The position numbers and the translations under genes are program-made. Under the pieces are notes generated by a model that had not been told where the DNA came from, searched no databases, and saw nothing but the letters and a program-made list of their open reading frames with translations. Positions 1 through 5,364 of a stretch of DNA of 9,128 bases are shown one piece after another (positions within the stretch are counted from its first letter, which is position 1; the number at the start of each line of letters is the position of its first letter). This stretch comes from Armatimonadota bacterium (lineage in GTDB: Bacteria > Armatimonadota > JAAZEB01): contig DUUU01000205.1 in the NCBI GenBank assembly GCA_012841485.1, forward strand, positions 1 to 9,128, read 5' to 3'.

Positions 1-2
1 AA

Positions 3-28
3 GGCCTCCGCCAGGGATCCGGGAGGCC
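3..28. terminator. Inverted repeat at the window edge, possible terminator
   Basis: The arms GGCCTCC (3-9) and GGAGGCC (22-28) can form a perfect 7-bp stem around a 12-base loop. There is no T-run after it on the + strand, and on the - strand only two T's are visible before the window ends. It may end a neighbouring transcript outside the window. From here to the promoter at 145 I see no credible gene. Confidence 0.3.
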
Positions 29-144
29 ACTCCCCACTGCCACCCATGGTCTCCTCCCTGATCAGCACGGACTCGCGGGGTCACCAAGCGCTTATACCCA
101 CTTTTCCTCTGAATGAAATGACCCTGGAACCCTTCGAGTACCTG

Positions 145-173
145 TTGACACCGTCGGGGCATTCTGGTATAAT
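145..173 (+). promoter_or_regulatory. Consensus sigma70-type promoter of the tRNA-Thr/rpmG operon
   Basis: The -35 box TTGACA (145-150) and -10 box TATAAT (168-173) both match the consensus exactly and are separated by the optimal 17 bases. The -10 box is preceded by TGG (165-167), an extended -10 element. Transcription would start near 180, about 25 bases before tRNA-Thr, as expected for a strong stable-RNA promoter. The boxes are seen directly; activity is inferred. Confidence 0.92.
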
Positions 174-205
174 CTGACCGTAACGCGATAGGCGGTTACG
201 GATAC

Positions 206-281
206 GCCCTCGTAGCTCAGTCGGCAGAGCACATTCTTGGTAGGAATGGGGTCACCAGTTCGATTCTGGTCGAGGGCTCCA
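206..281 (+). tRNA. tRNA-Thr (anticodon GGT)
   Basis: A complete cloverleaf can be folded. The acceptor stem is GCCCTCG (206-212) with CGAGGGC (271-277). The D arm is GCTC/GAGC. The anticodon stem CATTC/GAATG encloses the loop TTGGTAG with GGT at the anticodon position. The T arm is ACCAG-TTCGATT-CTGGT. The discriminator is T278 and CCA (279-281) is encoded. In E. coli a tRNA-Thr(GGU) gene also lies upstream of tufB-secE-nusG, so its place here is conserved although tuf is missing. Confidence 0.97.
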
Positions 282-293
282 GCGATTGTGAGA

Positions 294-327
294 GGGGAAC
301 CAGGATCCATAAGGGGGCTGGTTCCCC
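294..327 (+). other. Strong hairpin between tRNA-Thr and rpmG
   Basis: GGGGAACCAG (294-303) pairs perfectly with CTGGTTCCCC (318-327), giving a 10-bp stem with a 14-base loop. It is followed by CAGCGTTTCTTG, a poor T-tract, so it is either a leaky attenuator or a structure that separates tRNA processing from the rpmG message. A second imperfect stem follows at 342-371 (CCGGG and CTCG, with a TT bulge, pairing to CGAGCCCGG) and ends just before the rpmG ribosome binding site. Its function is not known. Confidence 0.55.
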
Positions 328-388
328 CAGCGTTTCTTGACCCGGGTTCTCGTGGCTAGTGGCGAGCCCGGTTACAGAGAGGTGAGTC

Positions 389-550
389 GTGAGGAAGGAA
401 GCGCGGATCATTATCACGATGGCTTGCAATGACTGCAAGTCCAGGAATTACTCAACCACGAAGAACAAGCAGAACGATCCTCAGCGCATTGAGCTGAAGA
501 AGTTCTGCCCGCGCTGCCGCACGCATACTCAGCACCGCGAGGCGAAGTAG
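389..550 (+). CDS. rpmG: 50S ribosomal protein bL33
   Basis: This 53-residue protein is bL33 of the large ribosomal subunit, located near the E site and associated with tRNA exit. It carries two CxxC pairs (C13-x-x-C16 and C40-x-x-C43), so it is the zinc-ribbon (C+) form. The family core is recognisable around residues 20-28 (NYSTTKNKQ), in the LKKFCPRC segment and in the HTQHRE end. The start is a GTG at 389 preceded by a good Shine-Dalgarno (GAGAGGTG, about 376-383). The next in-frame ATG (419) would remove the normal N-terminal strand. The gene is too short for many ORF callers. It sits between two tRNA genes, as in other bacteria where rpmG precedes tRNA-Trp and secE. Length matches the family (about 49-55). 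Confidence 0.96.
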   Translation: MRKEARIIITMACNDCKSRNYSTTKNKQNDPQRIELKKFCPRCRTHTQHREAK

Positions 551-601
551 CGGATCGTCTCCCGTTGAGGTTGCTTGTTCGTGCCTGGTGCGAAGTTGTG
601 T

Positions 602-677
602 AGGGGCGTAGCTCAGCTGGCAGAGCACCGGTCTCCAAAACCGGGTGTCGCAGGTTCGAGTCCTGTCGCCCCTGCCA
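602..677 (+). tRNA. tRNA-Trp (anticodon CCA)
   Basis: The cloverleaf is complete. The acceptor stem is AGGGGCG (602-608) with CGCCCCT (667-673). The D arm is GCTC/GAGC. The anticodon stem CCGGT/ACCGG has the loop CTCCAAA (anticodon CCA). The T arm is GCAGG-TTCGAGT-CCTGT, with one G-T pair. The discriminator is G674 and CCA (675-677) is encoded. tRNA-Trp immediately before secE is a widespread arrangement. Confidence 0.97.
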
Positions 678-687
678 CTGCTTCGTG

Positions 688-716
688 TTGACTCCCCTCA
701 TGCCGGGTGCTATAAT
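688..716 (+). promoter_or_regulatory. Internal sigma70-type promoter before secE
   Basis: The -35 box TTGACT (688-693) and the perfect -10 box TATAAT (711-716) are separated by 17 bases. TGC at 708-710 makes an extended -10. Transcription would start near 723, giving a secE leader of about 170 bases. This would let secE-nusG-rplKA be expressed separately from the upstream tRNA/rpmG unit. The boxes are seen directly; use in vivo is inferred. Confidence 0.9.
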
Positions 717-744
717 GGACGTCATCGGCGCAGGGGTGGTCTCT

Positions 745-827
745 CTGCGGAGGAGAAGCTCGCTTCTCCTCCGCAGGCGTTTGTAGCCCCCGGCAACCGT
801 GTCGTGGTTGCCCATTCCCAGGGCTAC
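745..827 (+). promoter_or_regulatory. Highly structured 5' leader RNA of secE
   Basis: Two stable elements follow each other. First, CTGCGGAGGAGAAG (745-758) and CTTCTCCTCCGCAG (763-776) form a perfect 14-bp stem closed by the tetraloop CTCG. Second, GTAGCCC (783-789) pairs with GGGCTAC (821-827) around an inner hairpin GGCAACC (792-798)/GGTTGCC (806-812). An alternative pairing GCCC (810-813)/GGGC (821-824) competes with the second element, so it could switch. The first stem is followed by GCGTTTGTAG, which is too poor in T for a good intrinsic terminator. It contains the SD-like GGAGGAG, but no start codon lies at a suitable distance. The region begins about 20 bases after the predicted transcription start. 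A regulatory role is inferred; I recognise no known RNA family. Confidence 0.6.
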
Positions 828-896
828 GGCGCTCCAACCCCCCGTGTCTATTCTATCTGGCGTGTCGGTGCGCCGTACACGCTGTTGAGGGCTAAT

Positions 897-1118
897 ATGG
901 CAACCGATATTAAGCAGCGGAATCGCTTCCAGGGTGCAGGCCGGTTTCTGAGCGAGGTGTGGGGCGAGCTGAAGAAGGTCCAGTGGCCCAATCGTGAAGA
1001 GCTATACGGCTTCACGGTGATGGTGATTATCGCCATTATTGCCGTGGGAATCTATGTTGGATTGCTCGACGCGGTGCTCTCCAGGATTTCGGACTTTGTC
1101 TTCCGCCTGGGAGTGTAG
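897..1118 (+). CDS. secE: Preprotein translocase subunit SecE
   Basis: This 73-residue protein is the short single-span form of SecE, the essential clamp subunit that holds SecY in the SecYEG channel of the inner membrane. The conserved amphipathic segment lies at residues 16-36 (FLSEVWGELKKVQWPNREEL), including the family hallmark KKVxWP. One transmembrane helix follows at about 38-62. The ATG at 897 has a TTGAGG ribosome binding site about 6 bases upstream. The reading frame is open further upstream to 645, but that part runs through tRNA-Trp and the promoter and is not coding. SecE precedes nusG in most bacteria. Length is normal for non-proteobacterial SecE (about 60-75). Confidence 0.97.
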   Translation: MATDIKQRNRFQGAGRFLSEVWGELKKVQWPNREELYGFTVMVIIAIIAVGIYVGLLDAVLSRISDFVFRLGV

Positions 1119-1305
1119 GCAAGCAGCACGCCGGGCCCTGCCCCAGGACGGCCACGTTCTCATCTGGGGCGGCACGTCGCCGGCAGGCAATGGAAGGGGA
1201 GCGGCCACGGCCCTCGCCAGGCCCGCGATACCCCTCAGTTTGGTCTCGAGCGCTATCAGAGAAGGGAGGTGGCAGAGGGCTCACAAGGCGTGAGCGCCTG
1301 AAGCG
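1119..1305 (+). other. Long structured gap between secE and nusG
   Basis: These 187 bases hold no credible gene, although secE and nusG are usually nearly adjacent. GCCCCAG (1140-1146) and CTGGGGC (1164-1170) form a 7-bp stem with a 17-base loop. A strong SD-like GGGAGGT (1264-1270) has no start codon at normal distance. Nearer nusG, AGGCG-TGAG-CGCCT (1286-1299) is a small hairpin. An alternative pairing is CTCAC (1280-1284) with GTGAG (1290-1294). A four-codon frame GTG-AGC-GCC-TGA (1290-1301) ends 4 bases before the nusG ATG and has AGAGGG (1274-1279) 10 bases before it. This could be a minimal coupling ORF, which is speculative. Confidence 0.45.
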
Positions 1306-1833
1306 ATGGAGAAGTCTTGGTATGCCGTTCATACGTACGCCGGTCAGGAGCATAAGGTCAAGGCGAATCTGGACCGCCGCGTGCAGGCGCTGGGGTTGTC
1401 GGATCGAATCTTTCGGGTGTTGGTGCCCACCCAGGAAGAGTATGAGGTCCGTGGAGGGAAGAAGCGCTCCACCAAGCGCAAGATTTTCCCCGGATATGTG
1501 CTCATCGAGATGATCTACGACCCCGAGGTGTGGCACGTTGTTCGCGAGACTGCAGGAGTCACGGGCTTCATCAGCTCAGGCGACATGCCGGTGCCCCTCA
1601 GGAACCAGGAGATCAACGAGATCCTGGAAGCCCTTGAGGGAGAGAAGCCTAAGCCACGCATCAGCTACATCAAGGGCGACACCGTGCGCGTGGTGTCGGG
1701 ACCATTCTCCGAGAGCATCGGCAAGGTAGATGAAGTCAACCTTCCCAAGGAGAAGCTGCGGGTGATGATCTCCATCTTCGGAAGGGAAACGCCCGTGGAG
1801 TTGGACTTCGTTCAGGTCGAAAAAATGGTGTGA
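1306..1833 (+). CDS. nusG: Transcription termination/antitermination factor NusG
   Basis: This 175-residue protein is NusG. It binds the RNA polymerase clamp, modulates pausing and Rho termination, and couples transcription to translation. The N-terminal NGN domain spans about residues 4-110, starting with the typical [11 protein letters not shown] and including FPGYVLIEM (61-69), TAGVTGFIS (82-90) and a region with PVPL. The KOW domain spans about 122-173, beginning with [14 protein letters not shown]. There is no insertion between the domains. The ATG at 1306 is the only possible start, because an in-frame stop lies at 1291. No ordinary Shine-Dalgarno precedes it: the closest good one (1264-1270) is 35 bases away with a small hairpin between. 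Translation may therefore depend on the leader structure or on coupling. Length is usual for the family. Confidence 0.97.
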   Translation: MEKSWYAVHTYAGQEHKVKANLDRRVQALGLSDRIFRVLVPTQEEYEVRGGKKRSTKRKIFPGYVLIEMIYDPEVWHVVRETAGVTGFISSGDMPVPLRNQEINEILEALEGEKPKPRISYIKGDTVRVVSGPFSESIGKVDEVNLPKEKLRVMISIFGRETPVELDFVQVEKMV

Positions 1834-1891
1834 AACACCAGGTGCGGTTCCCCACTCCCCTGGGGGATCGTATTTCGGTAGGGAGAGAGCA

Positions 1892-2317
1892 GTGGCGAAG
1901 AAGGTCATGGCGATAGCGAAGCTCCAGATACCGGCTGGCAAAGCGATGCCCGGCCCACCCGTGGGTCCGTCGCTTGCCCAGTACGGCATCAACATCATGG
2001 AGTTCGTGAAGCAGTATAATGCCCGCACCGCGGATCAGGTAGGCACGATCATCCCGGTGGAGATCACGGTCTTTGAAGACCGGACCTTCACCTTTATCAC
2101 CAAGACGCCGCCCGCAGCGGATCTGCTGCGCAAGGCCGCGGGCATCGACAAGGGATCCGGCGAGCCGAACCGCCGGAAGGTCGCGCAGGTCACCAAGGAC
2201 CAGGTGCGGGAAATCGCGACGATGAAGCTGCAGGACTTGAACGCCAACGACGTGGAAGCCGCGATGAACATCATCGAGGGCACCGCGCGTTCCATGGGAA
2301 TCGAGATCGTGGCGTAG
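1892..2317 (+). CDS. rplK: 50S ribosomal protein uL11
   Basis: The 141-residue protein is uL11, part of the GTPase-associated centre where elongation factors and the stringent factor RelA act on 23S rRNA. The N-terminal domain carries [19 protein letters not shown] (about 14-32), whose proline-rich stretch is the thiostrepton-binding face in the family. The C-terminal RNA-binding domain has [14 protein letters not shown] (81-94) and [22 protein letters not shown] (115-136). The start is GTG at 1892, with GGGAG at 1881-1885 as ribosome binding site. It follows nusG after 58 bases. That gap contains a short C/G inverted repeat (TCCCC/GGGGGA around 1847-1866), which may be part of a ribosomal-protein regulatory leader. 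Length matches the family exactly. Confidence 0.98.
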   Translation: MAKKVMAIAKLQIPAGKAMPGPPVGPSLAQYGINIMEFVKQYNARTADQVGTIIPVEITVFEDRTFTFITKTPPAADLLRKAAGIDKGSGEPNRRKVAQVTKDQVREIATMKLQDLNANDVEAAMNIIEGTARSMGIEIVA

Positions 2318-2325
2318 GTTGGTGT

Positions 2326-2400
2326 GGCCGCCATGTAGAGAGCGGCCCTGTTGCGACTGCTTGTGGGAGGGAGCCGGATCCCGGTTCCCGACAGCCACCA
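2326..2400 (+). promoter_or_regulatory. Two hairpins in the rplA leader, possible uL1 autoregulatory site
   Basis: GGCCGC (2326-2331) pairs with GCGGCC (2342-2347) around the loop CATGTAGAGA. Downstream, GGGAGCCGG (2369-2377) pairs with CCGGTTCCC (2381-2389; one G-T pair) around a three-base loop, and an outer GTGG/CCAC pairing can extend it. The rplA ribosome binding site begins at 2402, right after it. In many bacteria uL1 represses its own operon by binding an mRNA hairpin that mimics its 23S site. That this region does so is inference from position and structure; I could not match the uL1 motif in detail. Confidence 0.4.
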
Positions 2401-2416
2401 CGGGAGGAAACCGAGA

Positions 2417-3124
2417 ATGCCTAATAGGACGAAGCGCTACCAGGAGTCGGCGGCCCAGATCGATAAGAGCCGTCTCTATGACCCGCTGGAGGCGATCGAA
2501 ACCGTAAAGAAGATTGCCAATGCCAAGTTCGATGAGACCGTCGATCTGGCGGTGAAGCTGGGCGTGGACCCCCGGCATGGCGACCAGATGGTGCGTGGCG
2601 TCACTCCGCTGCCGCATGGCTCGGGCAAGAAGCGCCGCGTGGCCGTCTTTGCGCGTGGCGAGAACGCGCAGGCCGCGGAGGAAGCCGGCGCCGATGCCGT
2701 CGGTGCCGAGGACCTGGTGGCCAAGATCCAGGCCGGCGCGGACAAGGAGTTCGATGTCTTCCTGGCCACCCCGGATGTGATGGGCATCGTGGGGCGTCTG
2801 GGCCGCGTGCTCACGCAGCGCATGCCAAATCCGAAGGCGGGCACCGTCACCCCGGATATCGCGCGCGCCGTGCGTGAGGTGAAGACGGGCGGGCGTGTCG
2901 AGTTCAAGGTGGAGAAGACGGGTATCATCCATATGCCGATTGGCAAGGCGAGCTACACCGTCGATCAGATCCGCGAGAACTTCTCCGCAGCGATTGGCGC
3001 CATTCTCAAGGCGCGACCCGCTGCTGCCAAGGGGCACTACCTGCAGCAGATCGTGATCTCCACGACCATGGGACCGGGACTGCGGATCGATACGGCTGCC
3101 GCCGCGCGCATCGCCGATAAGTAA
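2417..3124 (+). CDS. rplA: 50S ribosomal protein uL1
   Basis: The 235-residue protein is uL1, which forms the mobile L1 stalk that escorts deacylated tRNA from the E site, and in many bacteria represses its own operon. Family features are the N-terminal KRYQE segment, the domain I strand [24 protein letters not shown] (38-61), PHGSGK (66-71), the domain II Rossmann-like core with [10 protein letters not shown] (91-100), [10 protein letters not shown] (135-144) and the C-terminal TMGPGLRID (217-225). The ATG at 2417 is chosen because GGGAGGA (2402-2408) lies at ideal distance; an upstream in-frame start at 2351 would add 22 unrelated residues and overlap the leader hairpins. It is the last gene of the operon here: rplJ and rplL do not follow. 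Length matches the family (about 228-240). Confidence 0.98.
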   Translation: MPNRTKRYQESAAQIDKSRLYDPLEAIETVKKIANAKFDETVDLAVKLGVDPRHGDQMVRGVTPLPHGSGKKRRVAVFARGENAQAAEEAGADAVGAEDLVAKIQAGADKEFDVFLATPDVMGIVGRLGRVLTQRMPNPKAGTVTPDIARAVREVKTGGRVEFKVEKTGIIHMPIGKASYTVDQIRENFSAAIGAILKARPAAAKGHYLQQIVISTTMGPGLRIDTAAAARIADK

Positions 3125-3153
3125 CGGCGGTCTCGCCGTCCACCAAGAAGAGT

Positions 3154-3187
3154 CAGGCCCCGCATCCTTCCAAGGACGCGGGGCCTG
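3154..3187. terminator. Bidirectional terminator between rplA and the protease operon
   Basis: CAGGCCCCGC (3154-3163) pairs perfectly with GCGGGGCCTG (3178-3187), and an inner TCCT/AGGA extends the stem past one A-C mismatch. On the + strand GTTGTGT follows. On the - strand the stem is followed by ACTCTTCTTGG. It lies between the converging 3' ends of rplA and the HtrA-type gene. A smaller hairpin ACGGCG-GTCT-CGCCGT (3124-3139) directly follows the rplA stop codon. Confidence 0.8.
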
Positions 3188-3228
3188 GTTGTGTACGGGG
3201 AGGGCATCCCCTCGGATGGAGCCGGCCG

Positions 3229-4347
3229 TCAGGGTGCCTCGCCGATCTCCATCTCCGTGGTGCCCGTATAGCCATCGCGCTCGATGAGCAGCTTCACCTG
3301 GTCACCGATCCGGCGCTTCTTCAGGTCGAGCATCAAATTGTCGCCGTTGGTGACGTCGCGGCCATCGACCTTCAGGATAATGTCGCCGCGGCGGAGGCCG
3401 GCCGCGTGCGCCGGGCTGTTGCGAATGATCCCGATGACGAGCGCCCCGCGTGTGTCGCGCCGGCCGAGGCGCGCCGCCAACCCGGGCGTGATCGTGCGCA
3501 CGTAGAGGCCGGTCCAGGGGCGTTTCACCTTGCCATAGCGGATGAGCTCGTCGGCGACGCTCTTGGCAAAACCGATTGGAATGGCGAAGCCGAGGCCTTG
3601 CCCATTGGCCAGAATCGCCGTGTTGATCCCGATCACATCGCCGTTGATGTCAATCAACGGCCCGCCGGAGTTGCCGGGGTTGATGGCACAATCCGTCTGG
3701 ATCAGGTTGTCGTAGGTGCGATTCTCAATCTGCATCGGGCGTTTCGTGGCACTGATCACCCCCAGGGTCACGGTATGTTCCAGGCCGAAGGGATTCCCGA
3801 TGGCGATGGCCCATTGGCCCGGGCGAAGCGGCGCCGTGGAGATGCGCGGCGGCGTCGGCAGGTCCTTAGGCGGAATCTTCACGACGGCCAGATCCGAGGG
3901 CGAATCACCTCCTACGACCTCTCCCTTGAGTTGGCGTCCATCTGCCAGCCATACGGTGATCTGGCTTGCCCCGGAGATGACGTGCTCGTTGGTCAGGATG
4001 TAGCCCTCGGGCGAGATGAGGACGCCAGAACCCGTGCCGCTGCTCACCCGATCCCGTGGGCCAAAGAAGGGGTCGGGTCCGAACAGCTCTTCCCAGGGGT
4101 CGCGCTGCACGGTCAGGGTGTCGATGCGCACCACGGCCGGGCCCGCCTTCTCCGCGGCGTCCGCGATGGCGTCGTTGCGGGCTATCGCCGAAGGCGCGGC
4201 GACCGCCTGTGCCGTGGCGACGGGTGCCGGGGCAGGGGGCACCTGGTCCTCTGTGTGCCGGCGCGCTGGCGCAAGGAGACCGCCCAAGTAGAAGGCGGCG
4301 AGGATGGCCAGCAGCGTCAGCGGGCGGATCGCGAGCGGTCTGTTCAT
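3229..4347 (-). CDS. Membrane-anchored HtrA/DegP-family serine protease with one PDZ domain
   Basis: The 372-residue protein is a trypsin-like serine protease of the HtrA family, which degrades misfolded envelope proteins. Residues 9-26 form one hydrophobic segment, an uncleaved anchor or signal peptide, followed by a proline/alanine-rich linker (about 35-57). The catalytic triad is visible: H122 in TNEHV, D152 in SDLAVVKI and S227 in GNSGGP. Other family signatures are GTGSGVLIS (104-112), AIGNPFGLE (182-190) and GLGFAIPI (251-258). One PDZ domain covers about 278-368, with AGLRRGDIILKVDGR (316-330). The layout (anchor, protease, single PDZ) resembles DegS or the Gram-positive HtrA type rather than two-PDZ DegP. 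The ATG overlaps the tatA stop in the ATGA junction (4344-4347), which implies translational coupling. All catalytic residues are intact. Confidence 0.95.
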   Translation of the reverse strand: MNRPLAIRPLTLLAILAAFYLGGLLAPARRHTEDQVPPAPAPVATAQAVAAPSAIARNDAIADAAEKAGPAVVRIDTLTVQRDPWEELFGPDPFFGPRDRVSSGTGSGVLISPEGYILTNEHVISGASQITVWLADGRQLKGEVVGGDSPSDLAVVKIPPKDLPTPPRISTAPLRPGQWAIAIGNPFGLEHTVTLGVISATKRPMQIENRTYDNLIQTDCAINPGNSGGPLIDINGDVIGINTAILANGQGLGFAIPIGFAKSVADELIRYGKVKRPWTGLYVRTITPGLAARLGRRDTRGALVIGIIRNSPAHAAGLRRGDIILKVDGRDVTNGDNLMLDLKKRRIGDQVKLLIERDGYTGTTEMEIGEAP

Positions 4348-4613
4348 AGCTGCTTGCGGCTCGGCTCCGCCGCGGGACGCTCAACCTCAGATGCCGCCGT
4401 CTGGGCGTAAGCCGCGTTCTGGTCAGCTTCGGAGGCTGCTGGCGTCTCGTCAGCCGCCTTCCGAATGTCGTCCACCACCTCCTGAGACGCCTTGCGGAAT
4501 TCGCGAATCGCCTGCCCCATGGATTTCGCGAAATCCGGGAGCTTCTTCGGGCCGAAGAGCAGGAGGACGATTACCAGGAGGACGATGAGTTCAGGGAATC
4601 CGATGTTGGGCAC
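4344..4613 (-). CDS. tatA: Sec-independent protein translocase subunit TatA
   Basis: The 89-residue protein is TatA, whose oligomers allow folded twin-arginine substrates through the inner membrane together with TatC. It starts with a short periplasmic end carrying the functionally important acidic residue E8, followed by a transmembrane helix at about 9-20. Then comes the hinge FGPKKLPDFAK (20-30), with the F-G-P signature, and an amphipathic helix (about 25-55). A charged Ala/Glu-rich tail runs to residue 89. E8 and the short form favour TatA over TatB. The start is a GTG at 4613 with a perfect AAAGGAGG ribosome binding site (4622-4629). The frame is open further upstream inside the vanZ-like gene, but that part does not resemble TatA. 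The gene overlaps the 3' end of vanZ by 43 bases and the protease start by 4. No tatC is in the window. Confidence 0.95.
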   Translation of the reverse strand: MPNIGFPELIVLLVIVLLLFGPKKLPDFAKSMGQAIREFRKASQEVVDDIRKAADETPAASEADQNAAYAQTAASEVERPAAEPSRKQL

Positions 4614-5059
4614 TTGGCGCGCCTCCTTTCCCAAACGTGATACATGACCCCGCCACCCACCGCGCCCATGCAATCCAGAAGCACGTCCGCCAGGGCGCCC
4701 GTGCGCTCCGGACACGTCGCCTGATGCAGCTCGTCGATCACCGCCGTCACGGCGCTTGCGATCAACGCCTTGCGGAAGGCAGCCGGCGCCGGATAGCCGG
4801 CTGCGCGGGCAAACCCGCGTGACCACAGAAACGCGAGGCCGGCGTACTCCAGGAAGTGGGCCAGCTTGCGAATGCCGAGGTGGACCCACTCTATCTGCCG
4901 TGGGTGGAGCCCGGCCGGCCACAAGAGGCCCAGCACGCGCTCCAGAACCCCACCGGTCTGCTCGCCAGAGAAGGATGCGGTGGAAAAGGCAAGAACCAGG
5001 ACCGTCCATAAGAGCGGAGGTAACCAGTAGCGTCCGCCCACGCGCAGCCTCTCGTGCAA
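4571..5059 (-). CDS. VanZ-like family membrane protein
   Basis: The protein of up to 162 residues belongs to the VanZ-like family. VanZ itself gives low-level teicoplanin resistance, but the role of most chromosomal members is unknown. Hallmarks are RKLAHFLEYAGLA (64-76), DELHQ (109-113) followed by R119, and the D125/D129/G132 pattern near the end. Predicted membrane helices lie at about 12-29, 66-80, 97-113 and 124-142. The longest start is TTG at 5059 with AAGGGG nine bases upstream. GTG at 5041, with GAGAGG six bases upstream, is equally plausible and removes six residues. It is the first gene after the promoter at 5115-5144. Its last 14 codons overlap the tatA start in another frame, giving an unusual Ser-rich tail. 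Family assignment is firm; function is not known. Confidence 0.88.
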   Translation of the reverse strand: MHERLRVGGRYWLPPLLWTVLVLAFSTASFSGEQTGGVLERVLGLLWPAGLHPRQIEWVHLGIRKLAHFLEYAGLAFLWSRGFARAAGYPAPAAFRKALIASAVTAVIDELHQATCPERTGALADVLLDCMGAVGGGVMYHVWERRRAKCPTSDSLNSSSSW

Positions 5060-5114
5060 GTGCTGAAACCCCTTGGCCCCTGATCTGGGGCGTGCAAACT
5101 CATCTGTTATGGCT

Positions 5115-5144
5115 ATTATACGCTCCAGGGCAATGGGAAGTCAA
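5115..5144 (-). promoter_or_regulatory. Sigma70-type promoter of the vanZ-tatA-protease operon
   Basis: On the - strand TTGACT (5144-5139) and a perfect TATAAT (5120-5115) are separated by 18 bases. Transcription would begin near 5108, about 50 bases before the vanZ-like start codon. The quality of the boxes and their position at the head of three overlapping genes support the call. Confidence 0.87.
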
Positions 5145-5180
5145 GGCGCGCAAGAGGAGCGTGGCCTGGGCCCCCGAGGT

Positions 5181-5217
5181 AAAGCGGGCGATGCCTGCCA
5201 TGCGCCGCGCCGCCCGC
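5181..5217 (-). terminator. Weak terminator candidate after the long sugar transferase
   Basis: GCGGGCG (5184-5190) and CGCCCGC (5211-5217) form a 7-bp GC stem, and the inner ATG/CAT region can pair further. Read on the - strand the stem is followed by only three T's (TTTACC), so termination would be inefficient. It lies between the transferase stop (5365) and the promoter at 5144. The remaining bases of this 220-base gap show no gene. Confidence 0.35.
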
Positions 5218-5364
5218 CAGACGGATATGTCGATGCTCGACTTGCCGCCGTGCCCTGAAGATCCGCACAAATCCTGATACTACCGGAGGCGGCAGCACGC
5301 CGGGGTTCGTGGCTTCGGCCCGCAGAGTACCGGGGCAGTACGCCTGCGCGAGGTTGGACTCGCC

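Noticed and set aside
92..438. Minus-strand ORFs across tRNA-Thr with a segment like DQNRTGDPIPTKNVL
   Set aside because: This is a well-known artefact: translation of the strand opposite a tRNA gene. The tRNA fold explains the sequence.
414..837. Minus-strand ORFs across tRNA-Trp with segments like RQDSNLRHPVLETGALPAELRPY
   Set aside because: Antisense of the tRNA-Trp gene and of rpmG; a common false protein in databases, with no ribosome binding site or family support.
645..896. Upstream extension of the secE reading frame
   Set aside because: It would start inside tRNA-Trp and run through the promoter and leader hairpins. The ATG at 897 has a good ribosome binding site and matches SecE length.
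1736..3037. 433-residue minus-strand ORF
   Set aside because: It is the GC-driven shadow of nusG, rplK and rplA, which are certain genes on the + strand.
3406..4410. 334-residue plus-strand ORF opposite the protease gene
   Set aside because: Shadow of the HtrA-type gene with intact catalytic triad; no recognisable domain of its own.
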